Source: an uncultured Methanoregula sp.
GTDB taxonomy: Archaea > Halobacteriota > Methanomicrobia > Methanomicrobiales > Methanospirillaceae
Reading direction: 5' to 3'
DNA length: 64,000 nucleotides
Assembly: GCF_963678795.1 (NCBI RefSeq)
Contig: NZ_OY787453.1
Span: forward strand, 372,001 to 436,000
Notes under the pieces: model-generated
The model's database searches: none
The model's input: only the letters and a program-made list of their open reading frames with translations
What the model was told of the DNA's origin: nothing
Program-made: the position numbers and the translations under genes
In this document: positions 9,478-18,453 of the stretch, piece by piece
How the letters are laid out: each line of letters opens with the position of its first letter
Position numbering within the stretch: the first letter of the stretch is position 1

Positions 9478-9870
9478 ATGAAAACGATTTCTTTTGCATC
9501 CATAGCGGTCATTGTCCTCATCATGGTCTCACTTGCCGCTGCAGGCGGTACTACCCGGTCGCCTGGTATTCCTCAAACCACGCCGGTCCCGACCACTCTT
9601 CCTGTTGTTCATGCCGGTGAATCGTCCTGCGGGTTCACGACATGCCATGGTCTCGACCTCGCGTGCGGGACCAATGCCCCGCAGGTCTGCACCATGATGT
9701 ACCAGCTTGGCGACAAATGCCGGCAGTATGCCCGGTGCGAGAGCAGCGGGGGCAGCTGCAGGCTTGTCACTGACCCGCAGTTCGATTCCTGCAAAGCCTG
9801 CGTTGAACAGTGTGCAGTAAAAGCGGGTAGCAACGGGCAGGCTGCTTTCGCGTGCGAGGCAACGTGCTGA
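9478..9870 (+). CDS. Small secreted cysteine-rich protein
   Basis: This product of 130 residues is of unknown family. A signal peptide (MKTISFASIAVIVLIMVSLAAAG) is followed by a Thr/Pro-rich spacer to about residue 45 and then a compact domain with about ten cysteines, several paired as in SCGFTTC, ACGTNAPQVC and SCKACVEQC. An even number of cysteines in an exported domain suggests disulphides or metal binding. The ATG is chosen over an in-frame GTG three codons earlier because GAGAGG sits about 9 bp upstream. It is isolated between divergent neighbours. Confidence 0.7.
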   Translation: MKTISFASIAVIVLIMVSLAAAGGTTRSPGIPQTTPVPTTLPVVHAGESSCGFTTCHGLDLACGTNAPQVCTMMYQLGDKCRQYARCESSGGSCRLVTDPQFDSCKACVEQCAVKAGSNGQAAFACEATC

Positions 9871-9909
9871 TACCGGTAATCCCCCGGGCAGCACCCCGGT
9901 TCATGCGCC

Positions 9910-10752
9910 TTACCCGGCACTCCCCACTCCAACCGGATGGCGTTTCACGTACCAGATGACGATTGCAGCCAGCAGAAGGCTTGAGCCGATGTCGAAGCCG
10001 AACTGTGGTACCATACCCGCGGTTCCGTGGACTGCCTGTCCGGTCACATAGAGTGGTTCCCAGCAGCTCCCGATCCAGTCCGAGACCGTGTGCAGGAGGA
10101 GGCAGGGCCAGATGCTGCCGGATGCAAGGCGCAGCCAGCAGTACACGAACGAGATCCCGATAAACCCGATGGTCATGTCAATGAAGGCTGCCCATACAGG
10201 TACTCCCGGGGGATTGCTCCAGAGAAGCTTGGGGAAATGCCAGGCAGCCCAGAGGATGGCGGAGACGAGCCCGGCCAGGATGAAGCTGCCGGTCCCCTCC
10301 ATGAGTTCCGGCACAAGGAACCCCCGCCAGCCGATCTCCTCGCCAAGGTTGAGGGCCAGCAGGAACAGGAAGGTGCCCCCGAGCGCGAAAAGATCCAGGT
10401 GAGCCGGCCCGCTCACGGGGGACACAAGACCCGGCACAAGAAGGAGAAGGCCTTTTCCAAGGATCACCAGGGCTGCCGCAATGGCAAGGGCACAGGCGTA
10501 ATACCGGATCTTTCCCGGCCCCCATCCGAACGAGCGGAGATCCCTGCGGAAGAGAATGGCCGTTATGACCGCAGCGATGGCAGGGCTGTACCCGGAGCCC
10601 CAGACAACGATTGCATTCAGGATCCCGATGGGAATGCCGGCATGATACAGCACGAGAAATACCGGCGCGAGCGCGTACAGGAGCAGACTGATGGCGAATG
10701 CCAGGATCGTGAAGGTTGCGATCATGGCGATGAAGCGGCGGGAGATTGTCAT
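9910..10752 (-). CDS. CPBP-family (CAAX-type) intramembrane metalloprotease
   Basis: This is a multi-pass membrane protein of 280 residues. The glutamate motif NLGEEIGWRGFLVPEL (EExxxR) and the later WAAWHFPKL histidine motif identify the CPBP/Rce1 (ABI) family, which are intramembrane proteases. Eight or so hydrophobic helices are evident. Bacterial and archaeal members have varied or unknown substrates, including bacteriocin-linked roles, but no such genes are next to it. It is monocistronic, with its promoter side facing a long intergenic region. Confidence 0.85.
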   Translation of the reverse strand: MTISRRFIAMIATFTILAFAISLLLYALAPVFLVLYHAGIPIGILNAIVVWGSGYSPAIAAVITAILFRRDLRSFGWGPGKIRYYACALAIAAALVILGKGLLLLVPGLVSPVSGPAHLDLFALGGTFLFLLALNLGEEIGWRGFLVPELMEGTGSFILAGLVSAILWAAWHFPKLLWSNPPGVPVWAAFIDMTIGFIGISFVYCWLRLASGSIWPCLLLHTVSDWIGSCWEPLYVTGQAVHGTAGMVPQFGFDIGSSLLLAAIVIWYVKRHPVGVGSAG

Positions 10753-11293
10753 GGATGATCATCCGGGGAGTTGTGGCAGTATGCCTGTACGATAACCGCA
10801 ATTGGCGACAAGCGATCGGTGTGATCAATGCTGGTGTAATGGAGAGTAATCCGGGGTCGTGCATAAATGCACCGAAAAACATCCACGGATGATGAAGAAA
10901 ACGTGAACCGGTATCAATCCCCGGATACTTCCCGGATCCATCGGTCGCCATTCCATAATCAGGGCCCCGGCACGGTTGGAGGGGACTTTCTGCGCCCAAT
11001 TGATGCTAATTAGACATTTTCCGGTATTTGACGTGGAAAAACTAATCCGGGCGTTTTGCGGGCAGAAATCCGGGCTCATTGCACCGTTTTCCCCCCAATT
11101 CGATCTGTTTTAGGAAACCCGAAAACAGGGGCCCGGATAAAGTCCATTATACGGGCCCCGTTTTCCAATCCGGGCATTTTTCGAAGGGTCGATCCGTGCC
11201 TGCCCCGCCCCTTTCCCGGGGGATCCGCACCGACGGAGGATTCCGGAGGGGATGCCCGGGTCTGCGGGATTAGCCCTGCCTCTGCCGGATTTC
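10753..11293. other. Long intergenic region with repeats, no gene seen
   Basis: This 541-bp region separates the divergent-facing CPBP gene and the 3' end of fen. I find no credible coding frame, although the base composition is mixed. It carries a near-perfect long palindrome (11121-11165) and two partly similar 17-bp segments beginning AATCCGGGC at 11044 and 11167. The proximal end should contain the CPBP promoter. A short untranslated RNA or a structural chromosome site is possible but not shown. Confidence 0.5.
11121..11165. repeat. Long inverted repeat, 14-15 bp arms
   Basis: The left arm GAAAACAGGGGCCCG (11121-11135) pairs with the right arm CGGGCCCCGTTTTC (11152-11165), with only one bulged A, around a 16-base loop. 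The stem is GC-rich at its loop end and AT-rich at its base. It would form a strong hairpin in RNA from either strand or a cruciform in DNA. It is not adjacent to a gene end on the plus strand, and lies about 130 bp downstream of fen on the minus strand reading. Confidence 0.75.
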
Positions 11294-12295
11294 CTAAAAC
11301 CAGCTCTCAAGCGTCCGCTGGCCGGCTTTCACCGAGAACCCCTCGATCGCCCTGCTGATACGGTCCTCGGAGAACTCGTAACCGTCGCAGAGGAGTTTTT
11401 TTATCCCTTCCGGATCCGGGTGGCCGGCCGCGACCGAGTAATCGTCAGTCACCGGCGGGTGGAGGAACATCTCCATGACCGGCTCGGGATCGAAGTCCGG
11501 GATCTTCTCTTTGAGTTTTGTGTCGAACTCCCCTTTCTGCACGATCTTCAGGCCGGTCTTTGCACCAACCCCGTCAACGCCCGGGTTGAAGTCGGTGCCA
11601 ATCAGGATACCGATCTGGATGAGCTGCTCGCGGGTGAGCTTCAGGCCAGCCAGGGTCTCGGCAAGCACGATTCGCTCCGGGCTCACCGTGATCTGCCGGC
11701 CCCGGATCTTCCGTTTCCCGGAGACCGTCAGGTTGCGGACGAGCGTGGGGGCGCCGAAGAGCAGGTTGTCGTAATCCTGCGAGACCACGTACCGGGCATC
11801 TCCCTTTGCCACCATGTAGGATGCCTGGGCCTCGCCCTCGCCCGGGGCCTGCACAACCGGGATGCCCATCAGCCGGAGGAGTTCCTTTGATGTCTCGACA
11901 ATAGTGGTATCGACCCGCGTCGCAGACCGGGCCTGCTTGTACGCTTCCTCATCGTCTCCCCGCTCAACGGCCTCCTTCCATTTCTCGCCGGCCGTGTCGC
12001 GGAGCTTCCGGCGTTCATCGATGGTCGCCTGCTTCAGGGCCGCTGGCTTGCCGTCGAAGACAAAGACCGGCTTGATCCCCTTCTCCATGAAGCTCGCCAT
12101 CCGGAAGAGAATGCCCGAGAGATGGGAGGTGACCCGGCCCCTGCTGTCCATCAGCGGTGTCCCGTCCGGCTGCCGGATGATGGTCAAAAACTGGTACAGC
12201 GCATTGTTCGCATCAATGGCAGCGATACCCGGCAGGGCTTCCCAGGTAACAGGGGTCTTGTAATCCGCGATGATGTCCCGTAGTGCAACGCCCAT
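11294..12295 (-). CDS. fen: Flap endonuclease 1
   Basis: This is archaeal FEN-1, a structure-specific nuclease of 333 residues that removes 5' flaps in lagging-strand synthesis and repair. It shows the N-terminal MGVALRDI start with [27 protein letters not shown], the catalytic acid cluster [24 protein letters not shown], and the helix-hairpin-helix [18 protein letters not shown]. The extreme C-terminus QRTLESWF is a PCNA-interacting PIP box. A small membrane protein gene lies 23 bp upstream on the same strand and may share its transcript. Confidence 0.96.
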   Translation of the reverse strand: MGVALRDIIADYKTPVTWEALPGIAAIDANNALYQFLTIIRQPDGTPLMDSRGRVTSHLSGILFRMASFMEKGIKPVFVFDGKPAALKQATIDERRKLRDTAGEKWKEAVERGDDEEAYKQARSATRVDTTIVETSKELLRLMGIPVVQAPGEGEAQASYMVAKGDARYVVSQDYDNLLFGAPTLVRNLTVSGKRKIRGRQITVSPERIVLAETLAGLKLTREQLIQIGILIGTDFNPGVDGVGAKTGLKIVQKGEFDTKLKEKIPDFDPEPVMEMFLHPPVTDDYSVAAGHPDPEGIKKLLCDGYEFSEDRISRAIEGFSVKAGQRTLESWF

Positions 12296-12318
12296 GCTTT
12301 TACACTTCTGCTCTTTTT

Positions 12319-12633
12319 TTATTTGTAGGCACGCCTGCTCATCTCGGCCACGAGCTCGTCGAGATGGTTTATCGCCATGTCATACTTGTCCACCATCCGG
12401 GTTGAGATCTCCTCGAGATTGGTCCGGAGCATCCGCTCGCGGGTGACGACGCTCTGCTCAAGCTTGCGCATCTTGACCTGAAGCGAGAGGAAGAGCCCGC
12501 CGATCGAGAGCATCATTAAGCATGCCGCTACCGCGATCGTGAGATCCTGCCAGAACCGGAGGATAAGAACGAGAGTGGAAATGACCATGATGATGGTGAG
12601 CAGGATATCGAATGCATACTCACGTATGTCCAT
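12319..12633 (-). CDS. Small membrane protein of unknown function
   Basis: This 104-residue protein has two predicted membrane helices (about residues 10-27 and 31-47), followed by a charged helical tail ([15 protein letters not shown] ... [13 protein letters not shown]) that may form a coiled coil in the cytoplasm. I do not recognise a named family. The ATG at 12633 is preferred over a GTG seven codons upstream, because the helices then begin close to the N-terminus. It precedes fen on the same strand and is divergent from the presenilin homologue, with a 57-bp shared promoter gap. Confidence 0.65.
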   Translation of the reverse strand: MDIREYAFDILLTIIMVISTLVLILRFWQDLTIAVAACLMMLSIGGLFLSLQVKMRKLEQSVVTRERMLRTNLEEISTRMVDKYDMAINHLDELVAEMSRRAYK

Positions 12634-12690
12634 GCTTTTAGATGATGAGAGCACACTAATTAAGCTAACTAAATCACCGGAGACACCAGC

Positions 12691-13659
12691 GTGGAAATAA
12701 AAAAAATCATCCCATTCATCGCAATGCCCCTCCTCCTCATCGCCGTTGAGCTTGGCGCTCTCTTACTCTCGCTTCCCGTTCAGGCCTCGGGGATCACCGC
12801 TTTTGAGGATCCGACTTCGATGGTAAACCCGCTCATCTTTATTGCCATCCTGCTCGCCTTTACCGCCTTTCTTCTTATCCTGATAAAGTATGATATGAAA
12901 AAAGTGATCGCAGTCATCATCGGGCTCTCGATTCTCTTTACGTTCGCCTACATCTATGCCGCCATCGTCTTTGCTGCGATGGGTGCAACTGCTGCGGCAG
13001 CTCAGGGCTGGTGGGATGCCGTGTTACCGGGTGTTATTGTCTATTCGATGACTCCTGCAACCCTCATGGCAACGGTCATTATAATCGTGCTTGCCGTCCT
13101 CTCCACGCTCCTCCTCTACAAGTACCCGGAGTGGTACGTGATCGATGCCCTTGGTATCCTTATTGGTGCCGGCGTGGCCTCCATCTTCGGTGTTTCGCTG
13201 GATATCCTGCCGGTTGTTATCCTTCTTCTCCTTCTTGCGGTCTACGATGCGATCTCGGTGTACAAAACAAAGCACATGATCACCCTTGCTGAGGGGGTCA
13301 TCGATCTCAAGACCCCGATCCTCTTTGTCATCCCCAAGCGGAAAGACTACTCGTTCATCAAAGAGGGGATCGGCAAGCTGCAGGACGGGGGAGAGCGGGC
13401 CGCGTTCATCATCGGGATGGGTGACATGATCATGCCCTCCATCCTCGTGGTCTCGGCAAACGTGTTCATGAAAGGTGCAAGAATCGGAGGGTTCATCAAC
13501 CTGCCGGCCCTCGGGGCAATCATCGGTTCGCTTGCCGGCCTCTTCGTGCTCCTGCACTTTGTCATGTCCGGAAAACCCCAGGCCGGCCTGCCTCCGCTGA
13601 ACGGCGGGACCATCCTTGGTTTCCTGGCGGGCTGGGCTGCGATGACGCTGGCAGGGTAA
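12691..13659 (+). CDS. Presenilin-family intramembrane aspartyl protease (PSH-like)
   Basis: This 322-residue polytopic protein is an archaeal presenilin/signal-peptide-peptidase homologue, an intramembrane aspartyl protease. The catalytic motifs are VYDAISVY (Asp186, the YD motif) and IIGMGDMIMPS (Asp245, the GxGD motif), plus a C-terminal GLPPLNGG that stands for the PAL motif. About nine hydrophobic helices are present. It is very similar in layout to the Methanoculleus marisnigri PSH used for the crystal structure. The start is GTG at 12691, giving a full first helix. The natural substrates of this family in archaea are not known. Confidence 0.92.
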   Translation: MEIKKIIPFIAMPLLLIAVELGALLLSLPVQASGITAFEDPTSMVNPLIFIAILLAFTAFLLILIKYDMKKVIAVIIGLSILFTFAYIYAAIVFAAMGATAAAAQGWWDAVLPGVIVYSMTPATLMATVIIIVLAVLSTLLLYKYPEWYVIDALGILIGAGVASIFGVSLDILPVVILLLLLAVYDAISVYKTKHMITLAEGVIDLKTPILFVIPKRKDYSFIKEGIGKLQDGGERAAFIIGMGDMIMPSILVVSANVFMKGARIGGFINLPALGAIIGSLAGLFVLLHFVMSGKPQAGLPPLNGGTILGFLAGWAAMTLAG

Positions 13660-13952
13660 ATCCCCCATTACAATCCCCTTTTTCAGGACTGCCCCAGACC
13701 TGAAAACCCCTAAAAACAAACTCCTCTTAAAATGCTCCGTTTGGCAATCGGATCCAAATTTGAAAGGTCGGTTTTCCGGGGGTCGCGTTTTTTGGCGAAT
13801 TACAGGACAGCAAATCTGAGAGTGTCCTGTATTGCCCGTATTTTGCTCATCGGAGAGTTACAAGGGTTCCAAAAAATGTCTTTTTATTGCCTATTGGACG
13901 CAGGATCAGGGTTTATCCCGGAGTGGAGATCGGACGGAGAACCGGTGGGAGG
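13660..13952. other. Convergent intergenic region with small inverted repeat
   Basis: This is a 293-bp gap between two convergent genes. It holds several T- and A-rich runs and an inverted repeat with 9-bp perfect arms TACAGGACA (13801-13809) and TGTCCTGTA (13823-13831) around a 13-base loop, a plausible bidirectional terminator or protein-binding site. No coding frame convinces me. Confidence 0.45.
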
Positions 13953-15047
13953 TCATTCCGGAAGTGTTTTTTCCTGAACCGTCCGGGGCTTGCGAGGTTT
14001 GCGAACCCGCGGGCGCTTTTCTCCCTGGGGGTTGAAGGCGTCTTCATCCATACCCGTCTCCTCTTCTTCAAGGATTACCGGGGACCGGATATCCACAACC
14101 CTCTCCCGTTTCTTCTCCACATATTCCGGCTTGTGGGTGAGAATGGCAGCGAGAACTTCATCAACACCCGTGCCCGTCTGCGTGGACATGGTGAGATAGC
14201 CCTCTGCTGTTGTGATGTCGGACTTGTTGGCCACGACAAGAACCGGTACCTGGACCATCCCCTTTACTTCGTCAAGAAGACGGAGCTGCACGTCCATGGG
14301 GTACCCGCAGTGCTCGGACGGGTCGAGAATGAAGAGCACAACATTGGCGACATTCATCATCGCGGAGAGTGCCTGCCGCTCGATCTGGTTGCGTTCTTCT
14401 GCAGGCCTGTCGAGAATACCCGGCGTATCGACGAACTGGATCCGCTCCCTACCCATCTGGCGGTGGCCGACAATGATGCCCTTTGTGGTGAACGGATATG
14501 CTGCAACCTGTGGATCAGCGGACGAGACCCGGCGGATGAACGACGACTTTCCTACATTCGGGTAACCTGCGATGACAATGGTGAAGGCATCCTCAACATT
14601 GGGGAGCTTGCGCAGGACATTGCGGACCTCGTTGAGGAAGTGCAGGTCCTTGTCGATCTGATGAACCATCGAGGCGAGCCGCGCAACGGCCCGCTTGCGT
14701 ACTATCTGGGTATCTTCCACTCTCCGGGACTGGAGCACGAGCTGGTTTCCCACCATCTTTGTATGCTTCGCCGCCCACCCGACCGCGCCGAGAGATTGCT
14801 TAATCTTATCGATCCCGAAAAGAATGTCGGCAAGTTCCCGGTAAAACGGGGGGAGGTCATCGAACTCCGGGAATCCGCGTATTATGTAAACCAGCCGGTC
14901 ATGGATTGCCGCGCCCACCGCTCCGACAAACTCAGTATTGGCACGCTCCTTGTTGTTCTTTTCCGACATTTTTTTTGCCGCACGACGGAAACTCCGGTCA
15001 AGGATCTCATCTGCTGTTGGCACCGTCGGCATTTTTTCGAATTCCAC
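13953..15047 (-). CDS. NOG1-like GTP-binding protein
   Basis: This archaeal NOG1/Obg-related GTPase of about 364 residues has its G domain in the middle: G1 GYPNVGKSS, G2 AYPFTTKGI, G3 DTPGILDRP, G4 NKSD. The helical N-terminal domain beginning FEKMPTVPTADEILD is the NOG1 hallmark. Eukaryotic NOG1 acts in 60S ribosome assembly, and a similar role is inferred. The C-terminus is a Lys/Arg-rich tail. GTG at 15047, with AGGTAGG a few bases upstream, is my choice; ATG at 15032 or 15080 are alternatives. It is divergent from the CBS regulator over a short TATA-containing gap. Confidence 0.85.
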   Translation of the reverse strand: MEFEKMPTVPTADEILDRSFRRAAKKMSEKNNKERANTEFVGAVGAAIHDRLVYIIRGFPEFDDLPPFYRELADILFGIDKIKQSLGAVGWAAKHTKMVGNQLVLQSRRVEDTQIVRKRAVARLASMVHQIDKDLHFLNEVRNVLRKLPNVEDAFTIVIAGYPNVGKSSFIRRVSSADPQVAAYPFTTKGIIVGHRQMGRERIQFVDTPGILDRPAEERNQIERQALSAMMNVANVVLFILDPSEHCGYPMDVQLRLLDEVKGMVQVPVLVVANKSDITTAEGYLTMSTQTGTGVDEVLAAILTHKPEYVEKKRERVVDIRSPVILEEEETGMDEDAFNPQGEKRPRVRKPRKPRTVQEKTLPE

Positions 15048-15093
15048 AAATCGCCTACCTATATATTTATGGAACGTCATACGGTTTATCGTT

Positions 15094-15972
15094 ATGGACC
15101 TGTCCCTGATCCAGCGCGATATTCTCATCACCCTCATCACTCTTTACCACCAGCACTCGCACACTATCAAAGGGGAGGAGATTGCAGAACGGATCCAGCG
15201 TAACCCGGGAACGGTGCGCAACCAGATGCAGGCTCTCAAGGCTATTGGTCTTGTGGACGGGGTGCCGGGGCCAAAAGGCGGGTATATACCGAGTGCCCTT
15301 GCCTACGAGGAGTTGAACCTGAACTTCTCCGAAGGAGATACCGATGTTCCCATCAGCAGGAACGGCGAAACGGTCCAGGGGGCAAATGTCCAGGAGATCG
15401 ATTTCACAACCCTCTGCCATCCCGACATCTGCCATGCCGTGATCAAGCTGGTGGGCAGCGCAAAACTCTTTGAGATCGGGGACAGGATCACCATCGGTCC
15501 GACACCCGTGAACAAACTCCTGATTCGTGGGGAAGTCTATGGCAAGGATGAAGGCAAGCAGTCGCTTCTGATTGCAACGTCAGAGATGATCTCCCTTCCC
15601 AAACAGCCTATCAAGAATTACATGTCCAGCCCCCTTAAGACCCTGCGATGTCTGGACACGATCAGGGATGCCCTCCTCCTTTTCAACCATGAACATATTC
15701 ACGGCGCTCCGGTTATTGAAGGTTCAGTCCTCGAAGGAATCGTCACCATGAGTGATGTTGCCTTTGCGGTGGAGAATGGTCTTCCTCTCTCGACGCCGGT
15801 AACTGAAGTTATGACCACCAACGTCGAAGAGATATCTTCCGATGTCAAACTTTTCGAAGTCATCCGCAGGTTCAAGGAACGGGAGATTGGCCGGCTGATT
15901 GTTATTGAAGACGGGAAACCTGTCGGTATCCTGACCCAGTCTGATGTTATCAGGGTTTTTCCCTCGCTTTGA
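15094..15972 (+). CDS. Winged-helix regulator with paired CBS domains
   Basis: This 292-residue protein is a putative transcription regulator. Residues 1-70 form a helix-turn-helix (IKGEEIAERIQRNPGTVRNQM, then a GPKGGYIPS wing). A middle region, about 90-170, is a conserved domain of unknown role. Two CBS domains follow (about 175-232 and 235-292, ending GILTQSDVIRVF), which in relatives bind adenosyl ligands and so sense energy or SAM state. TATATATTTAT at 15058-15070 sits about 25 bp upstream of the ATG, so the transcript may be nearly leaderless. Targets are unknown. Confidence 0.82.
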   Translation: MDLSLIQRDILITLITLYHQHSHTIKGEEIAERIQRNPGTVRNQMQALKAIGLVDGVPGPKGGYIPSALAYEELNLNFSEGDTDVPISRNGETVQGANVQEIDFTTLCHPDICHAVIKLVGSAKLFEIGDRITIGPTPVNKLLIRGEVYGKDEGKQSLLIATSEMISLPKQPIKNYMSSPLKTLRCLDTIRDALLLFNHEHIHGAPVIEGSVLEGIVTMSDVAFAVENGLPLSTPVTEVMTTNVEEISSDVKLFEVIRRFKEREIGRLIVIEDGKPVGILTQSDVIRVFPSL

Positions 15973-16129
15973 TTGCAATGTTCTCTGAAATAATCCCTGC
16001 CACGGGGAATTTTTCCTTTTTGCAACGCAACGATGAGACGTGCAGACAAAAGAAAATCCGGGTGATCTGGGTGTTTATCCAATCCCTATGACGTGAATAA
16101 AAATTATCCTCCCGATAACAAAGCGGATA

Positions 16130-16174
16130 CCTTTAGATATTCCAAGTCATATTCTATGGGAGGAATTACGTTTT
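16130..16174 (+). promoter_or_regulatory. Histone gene promoter and ribosome binding site
   Basis: A TATA-like CTTTAGATAT lies near 16131-16140, and GGGAGG about 10 bp before the histone ATG serves as a strong ribosome binding site. Upstream, between 15973 and 16130, I see no gene. Confidence 0.5.
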
Positions 16175-16384
16175 ATGACCGAACTTTCCCAGGCTGCTGT
16201 TGAACGCATAATCAAGAAGGCCGGTGCCGACCGTGTCAGTGCCGAAGCAACGTTAACCCTCGCAGAGATGATGGAAGAATACGGGGCTTTCCTTGCAAAG
16301 GAAGCAAAAAAGATGTCCGACCATGCCGGAAGGAAGACACTTCGGGGATCTGATCTCCGGATGGCCGCAGAGATGTTCAAATAA
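16175..16384 (+). CDS. Archaeal histone
   Basis: This 69-residue single histone fold matches archaeal HMf-type histones, which wrap DNA into hypernucleosomes. Recognisable are AVERIIKKAGADRVS, the loop after helix 1, AEMMEEYGAFLAKEAKKMSDHAGRKT (central helix and the RKT DNA-contact loop), and the C-terminal SDLRMAAEMFK. Length is normal and there are no tails. It is monocistronic with its own promoter and a strong ribosome binding site, as expected for an abundant protein. Confidence 0.96.
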   Translation: MTELSQAAVERIIKKAGADRVSAEATLTLAEMMEEYGAFLAKEAKKMSDHAGRKTLRGSDLRMAAEMFK

Positions 16385-16467
16385 TGTTGATCCGCTGACC
16401 AATCGGAAAAATCTCTTTTTCCCGCCAGTTTCGAACAGTTTAAATATTTGTACATCGTCCATTTTTT

Positions 16468-16722
16468 ATGACTCGTGTATTTGCCCGCAGCCTTTCCAGA
16501 AAAAAGATCATGAGCAATGATGGCAAGCTCATCGGAACCCTCAAGAATATAAGGGTCGATTTCGATTCCGGCCAGGTTCTTGAGATGATCATCCACCCGG
16601 ATCAGGCTTTTTCTACCGATGGCTATAACCTGGAAGATGACAAGCTCCTTATTATTCCCTTTGAATCCGTCAAGGATATCAAGGACTATATTGTCGTTGA
16701 CCGCTATCTTGCCCGAAAATAA
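16468..16722 (+). CDS. PRC-barrel domain protein
   Basis: This 84-residue single PRC-barrel protein resembles small archaeal PRC proteins, which have been linked to RNA metabolism and cell division (CdpB-type). Features are RVFARSLSRKKIMSNDGKLIGTL at the start (strands 1-2 of the barrel) and LLIIPFESVKDIKDYIVVD at the end. TTTAAATATT lies about 27 bp upstream, so the message is probably leaderless. Its last 19 bp overlap the convergent phosphatase gene, which is a little unusual. Confidence 0.85.
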   Translation: MTRVFARSLSRKKIMSNDGKLIGTLKNIRVDFDSGQVLEMIIHPDQAFSTDGYNLEDDKLLIIPFESVKDIKDYIVVDRYLARK

Positions 16723-17402
16723 GGATAATATTTTTTAACGGCTTCAACAAAGCCCTTCCCATACTCTTTTTCTGCGGTATATTGTGCAACGGCTTTGGTA
16801 TCCGGGTGAGCGTTTGCTACAGCTGCTCCGATACCGGCTGTCCTGAGCATCTGGATATCGTTGAGAGAGTCGCCGACGGCAAGGAATTCATCCGGGGTAA
16901 GCCCCAGTTCCGGGGCGAGAGCTGCCAGTGCTGTTCCCTTATTGATGCCGGGTGACTGGAGGTGGATTGCATAACCGGTGTCAAGAACCTGGACCGGCTG
17001 ATCCCCGAGGATGGATCTGACTTCCTCAACAGGGACGGTACGGGCAAAAGCGAGATCGACAAACCGGTAGGTGGGGCTGAAGAGCTCCAGTTCCTTTCCC
17101 TGCTTCCGGTAATATTCCTGAAGCGTTTCAAGCGCCCTGTGGCATTCTGCCTGGTTGCCCTGCAGGCGGGGCTTTCCGGTATACCCCGCCCGGAAGACCC
17201 CGCCATTCTCGGCAATGAAGCTCCCCTGCGTCCCCACCATCTTGGAGATCGCTTCCATGAAGCAGGGAGTATTCCCGCTTGCAAGCACGACTTCGATACC
17301 CTGGTCCACGAGCGAACGGATCAGCTCGACGGCTTCTGTATCTATCCTGCGGGTACTGTTGGTGATCGTCCCGTCAATATCCGTCAGGAGCGCTTTCAAC
17401 AC
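16704..17402 (-). CDS. Phosphoglycolate phosphatase, archaeal HAD type
   Basis: This HAD-superfamily phosphatase of 232 residues matches the archaeal phosphoglycolate phosphatase/sucrose-phosphatase-like subgroup (type IIB cap). Motif I is [10 protein letters not shown] near residue 5, motif II is VLASGN, and motif IV is [15 protein letters not shown]. It probably detoxifies 2-phosphoglycolate produced by DNA-end repair or other reactions. It overlaps the end of radA by 7 bp, so is likely co-transcribed, and its 3' end overlaps the convergent PRC-barrel gene. Confidence 0.85.
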   Translation of the reverse strand: MLKALLTDIDGTITNSTRRIDTEAVELIRSLVDQGIEVVLASGNTPCFMEAISKMVGTQGSFIAENGGVFRAGYTGKPRLQGNQAECHRALETLQEYYRKQGKELELFSPTYRFVDLAFARTVPVEEVRSILGDQPVQVLDTGYAIHLQSPGINKGTALAALAPELGLTPDEFLAVGDSLNDIQMLRTAGIGAAVANAHPDTKAVAQYTAEKEYGKGFVEAVKKYYPYFRAR

Positions 17403-18373
17403 GACTTGAGACCTGCCTCTTCAACCATGAACGGTGCTTCGCCTTCGGGAAGGTTGGGGCTGTCCACGAGACGTGCTATACGTTTCCCTCCCTTGCTCTT
17501 CCTGAGGTAGAGCCGGAAAGTTGCGGTGTGTCCGACGATGTTTCCCCCGATGGGCTTGGTGGGATCACCGAAGAAGACCGCCGGGTTGGACATGACCTGG
17601 TTGGTCACGAGGCCGACCGCGTTGTGCTCGTCAATAAGTTTGAAGAGCTCATGCATGTGCCGGTTGAGTTTCTGCTGCCTGGCTGCAAGGGTGCCCCTGC
17701 CTGCATACTCGGCACGGAAATGGGCTGTGAGCGAGTCGATGATGAAGAGCTTGACCGGCTTGTCGCTTCCCTTGAGCTCGTTTGCCAGCTCGCGGGAGTT
17801 ATCGATGAGGAGCATCTGGTGATCCGAGGTATGTGCCCGTGCGATATGGATATTGTTCAAAAATTCCTGGGCATCCGGCACGTCATCGAGCCCGAGGCCG
17901 TTGACCATCTGCTCGATACGCTCGGGGCGGAATGTATTCTCGGTATCTATGTAGATGGCACTGCCATCCAGGCCGCCGAGATCCACGGGAAGCTGGACAT
18001 TGACAGCCATCTGGTGGACGATCTGACTCTTACCGGAACCAAATTCACCGTACATCTCGGTGATGGCCTGTGTCTCCATGCCCCCTCCAAGGAGGGCATC
18101 CAGCTCGGGAACCCGGAACGAGAGCTTCCGGACATCCTTCCTGGCTTCAAAGATATCCTTGCCGGTTTTGAACCCGCCGACATCGGCAGCCTCGCGGGCA
18201 GCCTTGATGATCTTCTTGGCGACCGATTCGGAGATTTCCGAAACTTCGGAGAGTTCTGCGGGGGATGCGGTTGCGATACTCTCAACCGAGAGGTAACCGG
18301 CTTCACGAAGCTTGTCTGCGGTGCTCGGGCCTACGCCCGGTAAATCTTCAATCTCTAATGGTCCTTCAGCCAT
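17396..18373 (-). CDS. radA: DNA repair and recombination protein RadA
   Basis: This archaeal RecA/Rad51 recombinase of 325 residues forms filaments on single-stranded DNA and carries out strand exchange. An N-terminal helix-hairpin-helix domain ([12 protein letters not shown], residues 11-22) is followed by the ATPase core, with Walker A GEFGSGKS at 109-116, Walker B LFIIDS, and the L2 region near [14 protein letters not shown]. Length is standard. It starts from its own promoter: a TATA-like run lies near 18415-18425. The phosphoglycolate phosphatase gene overlaps its end, a pairing that could link repair by-products to their removal. Confidence 0.96.
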   Translation of the reverse strand: MAEGPLEIEDLPGVGPSTADKLREAGYLSVESIATASPAELSEVSEISESVAKKIIKAAREAADVGGFKTGKDIFEARKDVRKLSFRVPELDALLGGGMETQAITEMYGEFGSGKSQIVHQMAVNVQLPVDLGGLDGSAIYIDTENTFRPERIEQMVNGLGLDDVPDAQEFLNNIHIARAHTSDHQMLLIDNSRELANELKGSDKPVKLFIIDSLTAHFRAEYAGRGTLAARQQKLNRHMHELFKLIDEHNAVGLVTNQVMSNPAVFFGDPTKPIGGNIVGHTATFRLYLRKSKGGKRIARLVDSPNLPEGEAPFMVEEAGLKSC

Positions 18374-18453
18374 TTCTTACACACTCCTATGGCACAACAA
18401 GATGTTAAAGACTGGGATATAAACCCCCGGACTGCGCAGGGTGAAAGTAATGG

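Noticed and set aside
13887..15203. 438-codon open frame on the plus strand
   Set aside because: It is antisense to the NOG1-like GTPase, which has all G motifs; the plus-strand product has no family resemblance. Long antisense frames are expected in GC-rich coding DNA.
17528..18343. 271-codon open frame on the plus strand
   Set aside because: It is antisense to radA, which has Walker motifs and helix-hairpin-helix.
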